64,000 bases of DNA from Anagrus nilaparvatae (taxonomy: Eukaryota; Arthropoda; Insecta; Hymenoptera; Mymaridae). Location of the stretch: NCBI GenBank assembly GCA_022575985.1, contig JAKSXM010000016.1:62001-126000 (forward strand), read 5' to 3'. Shown in pieces: positions 23,589 to 34,129 of the stretch. The notes under the pieces were generated by a model. It had not been told where the DNA came from. It made no database searches and saw only the letters and a program-made list of their open reading frames with translations. How positions within the stretch are numbered: position 1 is the first letter of the stretch; every line of letters begins with the position of its first letter. Position numbers and translations under genes: made by a program.

Positions 23589-23797
23589 AAATTTTGTACA
23601 AGTTCCAAGTTTCTAAAAATTTCTTACTTAGCTTTAGATGTTTTCGAAATATGATTCCACAAAGTTAGTGATAAAATATGATTTTTTTAAAAAACTTTAA
23701 ATTGAGACTCTGTCTTTAAATTATCATATCTGCTAAATGAGTAATAAAAAAGGAGCGAGTAAAGCATTTTTCCAAATTTAGAGCTAATACAAAATAT

Positions 23798-23998
23798 TTG
23801 AGACCTACAAGATCTATTTTTATTGAAAATTGCAATTTTGGCAGCAATTTAAAAATTTGTCATTTCGGTCCAAAAATGGAAATTTGGTTTATTAACTATA
23901 TTGGTGAGAAATGTAGTGATGAAGCGTTGCGGTTGACAGAAATTAAAAGGTGGTATGTATACGGAAAAAATAAGACCAACCGAAGGTATTTTGGTTAA
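23798..23998 (+). other. Unrecognised conserved peptide, copy 3
   Basis: 66 residues: IENCNFGSNLKICHFGPKME and later KRWYVYGKNKTNRRYF. Mirror image of copy 2. A stop follows, but the downstream sequence still encodes a YMEDFEK-like stretch in another frame, as if the original frame ran further. Confidence 0.4.
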
Positions 23999-24236
23999 TT
24001 TGCGAAGTTACAGCGTTATATGGAAGATTTCGAAAAAACATTGAGCTCTGCGTTCCTAAGCCTAGAACACTCATTGGAATAAACGGAGGGTAGTTTTGGT
24101 GTTTTTTCAACATATTAAAGGCATCCATAACTAAAGATTGTAATTTAGTGACATAAATATTCCGGTCTCCCCTCTTTAGTTATTGTTTCATTATTATTAT
24201 TGAATATAAAAAAAAAACGGAAAGTAAAAGTTAATA

Positions 24237-24985
24237 TTGTGCATTAAAAACGTAAATGAACTCCTAAAGCTATATTTAGTCGTATCTGGCTGGAAAAAAA
24301 ATAAATTTTTTTTACTAAAAATTATAGTAATATTACTTACTATACATATAGTAATATTACTACGAAATAGTAACATTACTACTTGTAGTAAAATTACTAC
24401 AATTTGTAGTAAATTTACTATTTTTGTAGTTAAATTACTAAACAGTAGTAATATTGTGTTAATTATTTCTTACTGTGAAGCTAATAGCTCCCAGATTATC
24501 TCATAATTTAATTAATAATATTTAAAAAAGTAAATTTATAACAAAAACAAGATTTCACTCCAAAAATATGCATAACCCACATCTTTTACACCTCCTTTGT
24601 TAATTTTTTTAAAAATAAAGACGAATGTAATAATTAAAATATTTATTATTCTTGTAAAATATCCTTTTATTTATCCATAATTATAATCACTTTTTCATGT
24701 CTATCAGTAATATTTTTTAAAAATTAATTTGAATAACCGCTTCCATTAGAAGTACATGCAAAACAGTGGTTTGTTTTCTTCCGTCTCACTATATAGCTAC
24801 TAGTCACATGACGTATGTTAAAAGCCTTATTGAAATTCGTTCGCAACTTAAATATTGGTCATTTCGGTCGGAAAATTTACAATTGGTTTATAGCGAATAG
24901 GATAATTATAGAGCGAATAGAATAATTACAGAGAATAAGTGACGGAGCAATGCAGCTGACGGTAATTAAAAGATGGTAATTATAC
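24237..24985. other. Right part of the nested element, no intact gene
   Basis: Contains the short-palindrome run (24330-24460) and AT-rich filler. From about 24830 it carries a degraded fourth copy of the peptide (TATTGGTCATTTCGGTCGG, then AATTAAAAGATGGTAATTAT) with stops. The short frame at 24237-24506 lies across the palindrome run and is not credible. Confidence 0.4.
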
Positions 24986-25233
24986 GGAAAAAATGATACC
25001 AACTGGAAGTATTCTGGTTAATTTGCGTGGTTACAGCGTTATATGGAAGTCATCCATAACTATAGATTACGAATTGGCGACCCAAATGTTCCGGTCTCCC
25101 CTTGTAAGTATAAATTCTTTTATTATAAAATTAAAAAATGTTTACTTTATATACATGTTCAAAATATGCATTTCATGGAAACAACCAAAAAAAATATTAA
25201 ATTTAATTTATGATAACAATTTGTAACTGCACA

Positions 25234-27120
25234 ATGAAGTTTTGCATTATAATTACAATATTAGTTTGTAAATTTCAACTAAGCAATCCAAATCTAATAA
25301 CCAAAGCTGTTGACAAAGTTCTTAGTGAAGTGAAACCTCATCATATTATGATTTACTCCAACAACAATGAAACCATAAATTATAATAAACAGCAAATGAT
25401 ATTACAACGTTTTACAAGTCAAACTTCTGCAGCTGTAATTAATATTAATAATTTACCTTTATTTATAGATTTTAACCCACAGGATAATTATTTTAAATAC
25501 AACCACAAATTGTCTGCACCCTTACATGTAATTTTTATAAGTACAAATAATTATCATAATCATTTACATTATTTGGCAAGTTTGATAAAACCAATTAAGA
25601 GTTCAGTATTTATTGAAAAAAAACCAAAAGTATTAATTATTTTTTTCCCAGATCCATCCATAAATATAGGTTATTTGTCACGAAATTATAGAAATATTAT
25701 TTATTCCGGGTTTCTTGATACAACAATTTTATTTATTAATCCTAATAATAAAATTCATATACTAAACATATTACCGTACAATAAAGCAATATTATCTTTA
25801 CAGCTCTTTGAAGAACCGATTAATATTAAAATTTTTCCTAACAAATTATTAAATACAACAAAACTCGTTTTCAATCTTGGGGCTACTTCTGGCATGAAAT
25901 ATCTTTATAATGATGGAGTTCCATCAAAATTTATTCCATCTTTGAGGATTTGGAAGGTTTGTGAAATATTTTTAAAAAGCTTAAACGCAAAAGAAAATCT
26001 ATTATGGTTTACACGTAATTCCAAATTAACTGCAGATTTATTTTCGCGACAAAAAATACAATTATTTTTAACAGGTACTCAATATGATCCCAAAGTGATA
26101 CTGTATTCAAGTAGTTATATTTTAAGATATGAAAAATTTATGGCTTTGATGCCTATTGAAAGCGAAATCAAATTTAAGTTATCAAAAAACATTTTATATG
26201 CAGCATTAACGCTTTCTGGTGTTATGTTAATGATTGTTGCTGCTGTTAAAGTTTTAAAAATAGAAAATGAAGATTGGTCTTTGTTTATGATATTTGGATT
26301 ACTCCTAGGAAATACAGACAATGAACACCGAACCGTAAGATCAAAAATTATTTTCCTAACGCTTGTGTTTTTATCGATTTTCCAAACATCAGATATCATT
26401 TCAATGTTGACGGAAATGAACTTTGTGAGCAATGAACGCCCTGCTGCGGAATCCATTAAAGAAATATTTATGAAAAATATAACTATTTGTTCTACATATT
26501 ACGGACACCCTACTTTAGAATTTTACCTTGGTGAGGAATTTTCACCTAAAGATGTTTTTATATTATTTAAAAATATTAAAGAACATTGTGCTGAAATTAA
26601 CGATGAAAGTATTAAAAAAGTTATTATTACAAATGAGCTTTCTGCACAAGGGGGGCTTTTTGTAGATATGAATGAACATGGTGTAAAAAGAATGGAAATA
26701 ATGGATTTAAATTTACCTGTTTATCCAGTTTTTTTACCCTTTAATTCTTATTCGCACTTTATTGAAAAGTATGCTAGAATTGATCAACTTATTTACGAAT
26801 CAGGAATTGATCAAAAATGGGATTCAGATTTTAAGGTTGAAAAAAGAATAGATGATAATAATTACGATGACCTATTTATTGGCAGTGAGGACTTATTAAG
26901 AATTTTGATATCAGTTATGAGCATTGGATTGTTAGCTGCAGTGATTACCTTTTTAATGGAATATTTATATCATTGGAAGAAAAACAGAGATCGAAAACTG
27001 TTTGTAAAAGTTAGTAAAAGATGTAAGAAAAGAAAAATTCTTAAAAAACAGAAAAACAAGAAATTAAAAATTCGAAAAAAAATTATTTTATTTTTAGTTA
27101 GCTTGGAAAGGAATAATTAG
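25234..27120 (+). CDS. Divergent ionotropic receptor-like protein (IR-2)
   Basis: 628 residues, intronless and intact. I chose the Met at 25234 (MKFCIIITILVCKF), not the upstream ATG at 25210, because it aligns with the starts of the three paralogues and gives a normal signal peptide. Layout is as in IR-1: extracellular amino-terminal region, TM1, pore loop WSLFMIFGLLLGN, TM2 ending FQTSDIISM, S2-like lobe with two Cys, TM3 and a Lys/Arg-rich tail. The first third is closest to IR-3 (INYNKQQMILQRFTSQTS). The channel core is almost identical to all others, also at silent positions. Its duplicated 5' flank is separated from the gene by the 3.8-kb insertion, leaving only 130 bp of native sequence before the ATG, so expression may differ from its relatives. 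Confidence 0.82.
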   Translation: MKFCIIITILVCKFQLSNPNLITKAVDKVLSEVKPHHIMIYSNNNETINYNKQQMILQRFTSQTSAAVININNLPLFIDFNPQDNYFKYNHKLSAPLHVIFISTNNYHNHLHYLASLIKPIKSSVFIEKKPKVLIIFFPDPSINIGYLSRNYRNIIYSGFLDTTILFINPNNKIHILNILPYNKAILSLQLFEEPINIKIFPNKLLNTTKLVFNLGATSGMKYLYNDGVPSKFIPSLRIWKVCEIFLKSLNAKENLLWFTRNSKLTADLFSRQKIQLFLTGTQYDPKVILYSSSYILRYEKFMALMPIESEIKFKLSKNILYAALTLSGVMLMIVAAVKVLKIENEDWSLFMIFGLLLGNTDNEHRTVRSKIIFLTLVFLSIFQTSDIISMLTEMNFVSNERPAAESIKEIFMKNITICSTYYGHPTLEFYLGEEFSPKDVFILFKNIKEHCAEINDESIKKVIITNELSAQGGLFVDMNEHGVKRMEIMDLNLPVYPVFLPFNSYSHFIEKYARIDQLIYESGIDQKWDSDFKVEKRIDDNNYDDLFIGSEDLLRILISVMSIGLLAAVITFLMEYLYHWKKNRDRKLFVKVSKRCKKRKILKKQKNKKLKIRKKIILFLVSLERNN

Positions 27121-27202
27121 ATCATTTTATTAGTTCACTGAAAAAACTGTATTTTGGAGAAGATGTTTTAAATTTTACTTTCTTATATAACTGTATTTTG
27201 TA

Positions 27203-27208
27203 AATAAA
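27203..27208 (+). terminator. Candidate polyadenylation signal of IR-2
   Basis: AATAAA 83 bases after the stop. The closer signal used by IR-1 and IR-4 (TGAATAAAC) is altered to TGAAAAAAC here. Confidence 0.45.
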
Positions 27209-27344
27209 AGAGCATTAAAGATAATTTGCTTTAATTTAAGTAAATTTAAGTAAAACTCTTATTGCAGAATTTATTGCAGAAAATATATTAAGTGTATGAA
27301 CAGTTTATTCTCTATATTTTTGAATAAATAATTCTGGATTAACC

Positions 27345-27405
27345 TAAGGAAGCGGTCTGTAATATAAAAATGATACGTCAAGCATTACACTAACGTAACC
27401 TAAGG
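27345..27405 (-). repeat. Single inverted unit of the 58-bp tandem repeat
   Basis: CCTAAGGAAGCGGTCTGTAA and CGTCAAGCATTACACTAACG match the reverse of units in the array at 28785-29594. Confidence 0.6.
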
Positions 27406-27605
27406 ATTTTCAGTAAATACTTGTCCTGAAATTAAAACCGTTGCTCCCGGCGAGAACCACCCCAATTTTCGGGGGGTAAAATAAAAAAATTTTTTTTTAT
27501 TTGATTATTTATTACATGATATTATACCATATTATGTGGGGAACAAGTGAGAAACATTAAAAACTTTGCTCGCATAAGTTTTTTTAGTCGGAAGGCTGAA
27601 AATTA

Positions 27606-28677
27606 CACTCCCAGACCAAAAGAATTTTTTCTTAACCAAAAAAGAATTTTGGAGCTATTTCGATCGTTTAAAACGAATTTTTTACATAAAAAATTCGTTT
27701 AAAAAAATATTGTTCAGAAAAAGAATTTTTTAACGATATAATTCTTTTTAAGTAAATTTCTAACCAAAAATATTCTTACTAAATTTGGTTATATATAATA
27801 ACTAATTTTGCTTATTTTAATATTATTTAATTAAATAATTTTTATTTTAGATAAATAAATTTTATTACCAACAAAATATACATTTATTATAATGTAAAAC
27901 AATAATTCAAATGATTATGTCAAATTATTTTAAATAATTTTATTAAGTTCTTTATTGAAACTCAATAAAGTTTAAAAATGAAAATTAAGATTCAATTTAA
28001 ATGCAGCAAATGTAAATTTACGAACTAATTTTTTCTAACAAATTAAGTAAACATTTATTGCGAGCACTTGGAGCTTTTTTCTTAAATATGCAATGCAGCA
28101 TAAAATCGTAAAAATCTTGTAATTCTGAGGGTGTCACTTCTAGCATGACAACAAAAAATTTAACTAAAATTTCCACGTTTTTTAGAAAACGTCTCCTAGT
28201 GCCATTATTCTGTTTTCTGCTCGCAAGTAAAATTGGCCTTTCTTTTCTTCATTGCTTGCTGCAAAAATTATTACTGGTCTTGTTTTTAATTTTTCATTCG
28301 AATGTAAAACTTAATACAATTATTTAAAATAATTTGACATTTTTTTAAAATTTAAGTTATTAAAATAATCATTTGAATTATTGTTTTACATTATAATAAA
28401 TGTATATTTTGTTGGTAATAAAATTTATTTATCTAAAATAAAAATTATTTAATTAAATAATATTAAAATAAGCACAATTAGTTATTATATATAACCAAAT
28501 TTAGTAAGAATATTTTTGGTTAGAAATTTACTTAAAAAGAATTATATCGTTAAAAAATTCTTTTTCTGAACAATATTTTTTCAAACGAATTTTTTATGAA
28601 AAAAATTCGTTTTAAACGATCGAAATAGCTCCAAAATTCTTTTTTGGTCAAGAAAAAATTCTTTTGGTCTGGGAGTG
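27606..28677. mobile_element. 1.07-kb foldback element, CACTCCCAG family
   Basis: Ends CACTCCCAGACCAAAAGAAT and its inverse, flanked by TA on both sides (27604-27605, 28678-28679). Arms of about 340 bp are nearly perfect inverses around a loop of about 400 bp with no credible gene. Same ends as the 468-bp element at 40448-40915, and related to those at 1979 and 58382. Non-autonomous; Tc1/mariner-like by target site only. Confidence 0.82.
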
Positions 28678-28784
28678 TAGATTTTTTCAATATTTTAAAA
28701 AAAACAAATTCTGAATTAGTTTAAATAAATTCAAATTCTTTTTAATGATGCATTTTGTTTTTTCAATTTTTTTAAATTCTTAGG

Positions 28785-29594
28785 TTATATAACTGTAAGA
28801 CATAACGTGTCGTTTTTTATTATTGACCATTTCCTAAGGTTATGTTAGTGTAAGGCTTGACTTGTCGTTTTTTTACTGAAGTCTTCTTCCTTAGTTTATG
28901 TTAGTGAAATGGTTTATTGTATCCATTTTTTTATTATCGACTACTTCCTTTGGTTATACAAGTGTACAAGGCTTGAAGTGTCGTTTTTTCACTGTAGTCT
29001 TCTTCCTTAGGTTATGTTAGTTTAATGCTTGAGGTATCCTTTTTTTATTATAGACCACTTCCTTAGGTTATGCTAGTGTCAGGTTTGACGAGTTATTTCT
29101 TTATTACAGACCACTTCCTTAGGTTATTTTAATGTAAGTCTTGACGCGTCATATTTTCTACTGTAGGCTTCTTCCTTAAGTTATGTTATTGTAATACTTG
29201 AAGTGTCGTTTTGTCACTGTAGAATTCTTTATTAAGTTATTTTAGTGTAAGGTTTGACGTGTCATTTCTTTATTATAGAACACTTCCTTCTGTAAAGATA
29301 GTTGACTACTTGACGTATTCTTTTTCTTATTATAGACCACTTCCTAAAATTACACTAATGTAAGGTTTGATGTGTCTTTTTTTTATTGTAGGCTTCTTCC
29401 TCAGGCCATTTTAGTGTAAGGCTTGACGTGTAGTTTGTTCATTGTAAAATTCTTTCTTTGGTTACGTTAGTGTAATGCTTGACGTGTCATTTCTTTATTA
29501 TATAGTATTTTCTTAGGTTATGCTAGTTTAAGGCTTGACGTGTTATTTTTTCACTGTAGATTTCTTACTAAGGTTACGTTACAATAAAGCCTGA
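28785..29594 (+). repeat. Tandem array of about 58-bp units
   Basis: About 13-14 degenerate units of the type GGTTATGTTAGTGTAAGG then CTTGACGTGTC then a T-rich part then CTTCCTTA. The array is interrupted by the LTR retrotransposon and continues at 33275-33445. It reappears inverted at 38441-38611 as part of the large palindrome. Confidence 0.85.
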
Positions 29595-30610
29595 TGTTAA
29601 GAAAATCCTATTCCTATATCCTATCCTATCCTATATATATATATAAATCTTTAATTATGTTTGTCCGAACGCGATAAACTAGAAAACGATAAAAGCTACA
29701 GACATAGGGTTTACGGCAAAAGGCGGTAAAAATTACGGGTCAAAACATAGGCTAGGTTTCGTTTCGATTGATAACAACAAAAATTTTTTATGTTGAAAAA
29801 ACTGAATTTTCAAGAAAAAAATTGTTATCAAATTTTTAAAAAAAACCAAAAAAACAAAAAACCGAGGAAAAATTTTACTATCAAAAAGAATTTCATTCGA
29901 TTCGGGTATATTTTTTACGTATCCACCTAAATTTTCAAGGCGGTCGGTTCGATCTGTCAAAAGATACAATCATTTTTCGAAAATTATAAAATTTTAGGAC
30001 TAATATTATATATATTTCTAATTTTTATCAGTCACTGATGTAGTTACTGAATATAGTAACTGAAAGAAACTTGAACAGCTTTTATCATCAAGCAGAACCC
30101 TAGAATGGATAGTCGAGGGACACAACGACTGCTTGCGGAACCTATGGAAGGGTAGCGAAGCTTTGAATTGCTGATCACTAATTATTAGTCTGGGTTCGTA
30201 TGCCCGTAATTTTTATGATCCAGTAAATTTTAGAGTATACTTAGGGTAAAAAAAGGTTATTTTACAAAATATTGAGTAACATATAACAACATATTTTTGG
30301 AAAAATAAAGTCGCAGGGGTCCAGGGGGGCGCAGCCCCCATGGTGGCTGCCGGGGCGAGCGAAGCGAGCCGGAGGCAGCTAGTAATGTATATAAATCATA
30401 TGTGTATGTAAAAGAGACAGAGAGTAAATAAGCACACCGGCTCCGACCACAGGTCCGACCGGTAGTGTGCGCCTTGCCGTGTTCTAAGCAACACATACTT
30501 TTATAATAAAGGCATTATTAAGCACAATATAATTTATAATTGTTATAATTAATTATCCACCTCATCCTCATCCACCACCCACTAATTAGTTCAATGGCAG
30601 TTTCATAATA
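29595..30610 (+). repeat. 5' LTR, split by a Helitron
   Basis: Real LTR sequence is 29595-29605 plus 30383-30610. It matches the 246-bp 3' LTR closely, including CACCGGCTCCGACCACAGG and ATAATAAAGGCATTATTAAG (likely polyadenylation region). The 3' LTR has an expanded GA run (about 33071-33087) compared with GAGACAGAGAG here. Confidence 0.85.
29606..30382 (+). mobile_element. 777-bp non-autonomous Helitron
   Basis: Begins TCCTATTCCTATATCC and ends GGAGGCAGCTAG, the canonical TC...CTRR ends. It sits exactly between A and T of the host LTR (AAAA|TAATG, as read from the intact 3' LTR), with no target duplication. A GC-rich hairpin region (GGGGGGCGCAGCCCCC, and GGCGAGCGAAGCGAGCC) lies just before the 3' end. 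Rolling-circle elements of this type need a Rep/helicase supplied by another element, and none is present here. Confidence 0.9.
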
Positions 30611-31941
30611 TTTGGTCCTTCGAGATAAAGTGTTCAGGTATTTTACAAAAAAAAATCAACTTTAGCAACGATTAAAACTATTGTTTTTATTATTTAACAG
30701 TGGATAAATTTTATTTAACAAATAAAATATAAGTGTGGTGGTGTTATTTTTTTAAAGTGAGTGGATAAGACATTGTGCAAAAAAAAATATACACGTGCAC
30801 ACGGTGAAATTTTTTTGTAATTAAAAAAAAAAATTGTTTAGTTTTTTCTCTATTATTTCTCTGTGTTGTGCCATATTTAACAAAATACATTAAAAATCTA
30901 ATTTTGGAAGAGAAAATTAAAATTAAAAAAAAAAAAACCATGTGGATTCTTATTAGAATTGGCGCGCATATTACCTCTCCTTAAAAATTTTTAAAAAAGT
31001 TTCGTTATAATTTTCAAGAGAGGCGCACGCATCTTTTTGCAAACAACAAAGAAGTTAGTCATCGCCATCTTTTTTTTTTTGATGTGAAGGAAGACGCGCG
31101 CAGTTTATCAACACACCAACGAAATTTTATTCATTGCCATCTTTTTTATCATCTTATGAAGGAAGACGCGCGCATCATTTGAAGTTCACATTCACAAGGT
31201 TTTTCTCTTCTGTTCATCATATATTGTAACAAGTAGAATTTTTTCTTTTTTTTATTATTAATATTTGTTTATATTTTGAAGTATAATATAATAGTTCACT
31301 TATTTAAAATAATATTTAAATTTATAGTCTCTACAAATTTTAAATGATTAAAATTTGATTTTAATATTTAATTCATTAATTAACATACTAATTTAAAATA
31401 ATATATAAATTCATAATATTTTAAAATAATAAGATTTGCTTAAAATAATAATTAAATTTATAAATTTCACATAAATTCATAATATTTTAAATTTTATATT
31501 AGTTAAATTTTGAAAATAAATTCAGGTAAATTTTTAAACTAAAATAAAATAAAATAGCTATATGCGCATTTATATGTAGCAATAGCTTTCAAATATTTAA
31601 AATTTTAGTCTTTCTTTTTACTATATTATTTTAATAAACAAATTTGATTGAAATTCTTTGTAATGTAAAAATAAAACTTTTATGTATTATTTATTTATTA
31701 CTCTATCTCTCTCTTTCTTTATTATTTTTGTTATTTAAAAAGGACATTATTTATAAAGAAAATATTTTTAAATTAAAAACTCTTACTTTTTGATAACTTC
31801 TTGAGACAATGTACTTATATATGAATTGGTTAATTTATGTTGAAGCATAATTTCTATTAAAAGTATATAAATCTTTGAATCGCGTTTTTCACCTTTTTAT
31901 TTCTTATATCATTTTAATTAATTATAAAACAATCTCAGACC

Positions 31942-32376
31942 ATGGCTTACCTGATTTTGGCTCAAAATGATCTCATGACTAGAATTGAAAAGGCTTCTAA
32001 AAACCCCAATGTTTCAACTCAACCACAAGCTAATGTCTTGCATGTTCAAACTAAAGACAAAGAAAATAAAAAGTGACTCCTCAAGCGAGATATGAGTATG
32101 TAAAATCTTTGCATGTTGACAATTACGTTAGTAGATTCATTAATCAGAATTCTCAAACTTCTAATAATGAAACTTTGGATTCCAGCCAATTCTTATCGTC
32201 AGAATCCATTAATGATTCTACTAACAGTAATGTCGATTCTAAAAACTTATCAGGAAATACTTACTAAAATTAACAATATATTCTATAATTTTAGTATGAC
32301 ACTTCTCGACCTTAACTCGTCAAATCCGTATTCAAGTTTAAAAATAGAAGAGTGGTGGGTGTCAACTGAAAATTAA
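31942..32376 (+). pseudogene. LTR element, gag-like remnant
   Basis: A 44-residue frame, MAYLILAQNDLMTRIEKASK..., resembles the first residues of BEL/Pao gag (a LLxAQxDLMxRIE pattern). It stops at 32074 and seems to continue in other frames (32073-32267 and 32113-32376), none carrying a known domain. The same frames recur inverted at 39510-39944 because they lie in the palindrome arm. Confidence 0.45.
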
Positions 32377-33028
32377 ATTCTTTCATAATTCTTCATATTT
32401 GTTTTCCACTTTTTCAATACATTAGCTAATCTGTATTCTCTTTATAGATAGGATAGCGGTGTAAAGTTGATGAAAATAGTAACCTAGATTTCTTTCTTTA
32501 CTCTAAACTTATAATTTTCCATCTGTAATGCAAAATTTAAGCGGGGAGGGACAAAATTTAACCGCAATATATAATTAATTAGGATGAGATAAAATTATAA
32601 AGTTTTCGATAGTCATGTAATGAGATTAACCCAATTTTATTCCAATAAAATTTAAAGAAGTCTCAAATGACGTAGCAATTTAATTCTTCAACATTAATCA
32701 GACCAATACATAAATTAATTTTAATTAACAGTCTAAATAATGAGTCAGATTAATATCAAAAAATTAAATTAAAAAATTTATATTTAAAAAAAAATTATTA
32801 TATGACTCTCTCATATTTGTATGAATTTTTCTGTGTTATTGTATAGTTTATTTATTTATTTATTAAAAAAAAAAGCATGTACATAAATTTTAAAAAATTT
32901 TGATTTTTTACAGGGTTTTATTAATTTTATTAATTTCTATTTTCTAATAAATGTAATTCCTAATAATTATTGTATATAATTTTTCATAAAAATTTTAAAA
33001 TTTTGTATTCAAAATTAAGGGGGGAGAA

Positions 33029-33274
33029 TGTTAAGAAAATAATGTATATAAATCATATGTGTATGTAAAAGAGAGAGAGAGAGAGAGTAAATAAGCACAC
33101 CGGCTCCGACCACAGGCCCGACCGGTAGTGTGCGCCTTGCCGTGTTCTAAGCAACACATACTTTTATAATAAAGGCATTATTAAGCACAATATAATTTAT
33201 AATTGTTATAATTAATTTTCCACCTCATCCTCATCCACCACTCCACTAATTAGTTCAATGGCAGTTTCATAATA
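33029..33274 (+). repeat. 3' LTR
   Basis: 246 bp, TGTTAAGAAAA to TTTCATAATA, preceded by the polypurine tract at about 33013-33028 and followed by the CCTTA target-site copy. An identical-length inverted copy is at 38612-38857. Confidence 0.88.
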
Positions 33275-34129
33275 CCTTACGTGTCATTCCTTTATTGTAA
33301 ACCACTTCATTAGGTTATGGTAGTGTAATGCTTGACGTATCCTACTTTTTATTATAGACCACTTCCTTAAATTATATGCGTGTAAGCTTAACGTATTTTT
33401 TTTTATACGACCTCCTTAGGTTATTTTGTGGTAAGGCTTAACTTATAGCATAGTTTTAAAATTTATAGTAAACAAATTATAATATTTTCACCATATTTTA
33501 TGGAACCCATTATTTTTAGGTAAATGATTTAGAATTTGGTAATTTGTACAAGAATCTCGTGTTCTTCATTCGTACCGTAGACAAGAAAAAATTAATCAAA
33601 TCTTTTTCAGAAAATATTGCTTTTACCGAATTTTTTGATTCCATGGTCCCTTTTTTAATATTAGATCACTAGTTTGAGAATTTTGATTTTGAAATATTGG
33701 GTAACATGATTTTTTTGTTTTGTCAAAGAAATGGTTGGTAACGATGCGAAAATTACAAATATTCGCTCAATTATTATAAAAAGATAGGAGTTTTTACCAG
33801 AATTTATAATAATTTCTTATCATTTATTTTCTCAGTGTACTTCTTGCATTTCAAGATTTTAACATTATTTATATTATTTCTATTAATCACAAAATAATAA
33901 ATTATTTAATTCTATAAATTGTTTGATTCTTTAAAAAATGCCAATATAACTTTTAAATCTTAATTTTAAAATGCAAACATAACCATTTAATATTTTTAGG
34001 CTGTTTATTATTGTTTATAATTTCATTAAGCTGCATACATAAATAAACATAGCAACGAGCAAAATAATCCAAGGAAGCCAAAAAGAGGCAAGATTTCCAT
34101 CACTCTTTCTTGTGTGTTATAATTTATAT

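Larger units (their letters stand above)
22975..24477. mobile_element. 1.5-kb palindromic element with CACAGTAA ends
   Basis: Ends CACAGTAA and TTACTGTG are followed on each side by ACACAATATTACTA or its inverse. The arms continue through AAGGGGAGACCGG (23199) and CCGGTCTCCCC (24163) to about 23600 and 23785, with a centre near 23690. Each arm holds one copy of the unrecognised peptide. Bases 24330-24460 are a run of short palindromes of the TAGTAATATTACTA type. Confidence 0.65.
21283..25103. mobile_element. 3.8-kb nested inverted-repeat element between IR-2 and its 5' block
   Basis: Outer ends are AAGGGGAGACC and GGTCTCCCCTT. Long but diverged inverted arms (about 21283-21660 and 24830-25103) each carry a copy of the same peptide-like sequence. 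Inside lie at least two further palindromic elements (22644-22957 and 22975-24477) and a small one at 21776-22112. Comparison with the uninterrupted flank of IR-3 (AACAAGTCTTTAAGTAT, 53348) shows it is an insertion. No transposase was seen. A clean target duplication could not be defined. Confidence 0.7.
29595..33274 (+). mobile_element. Non-autonomous LTR retrotransposon, BEL/Pao-like
   Basis: 5' LTR 29595-30610 (interrupted by a Helitron at 29606-30382) and 3' LTR 33029-33274 share TGTTAAGAAAA...TTTCATAATA. A 5-bp target duplication is visible: CCTGA before, CCTTA after, inside a 58-bp tandem unit. TTTGGTCCTTCGAGAT right after the 5' LTR is a primer-binding-site-like sequence of the kind seen in BEL/Pao elements, and a polypurine tract AATTAAGGGGGGAGAA precedes the 3' LTR. 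No protease, RT, RNase H or integrase was found in the 2.4-kb interior, only gag-like scraps. Part of it is duplicated inverted at 38612-40022. Confidence 0.85.

Noticed and set aside
28785..29594. CRISPR-like array
   Set aside because: The 58-bp units are degenerate throughout with no exact repeats separated by unique spacers, and the genome is eukaryotic.
30257..30496. 79-residue minus-strand frame
   Set aside because: It crosses the boundary between the Helitron and the LTR, so it cannot be a native gene.
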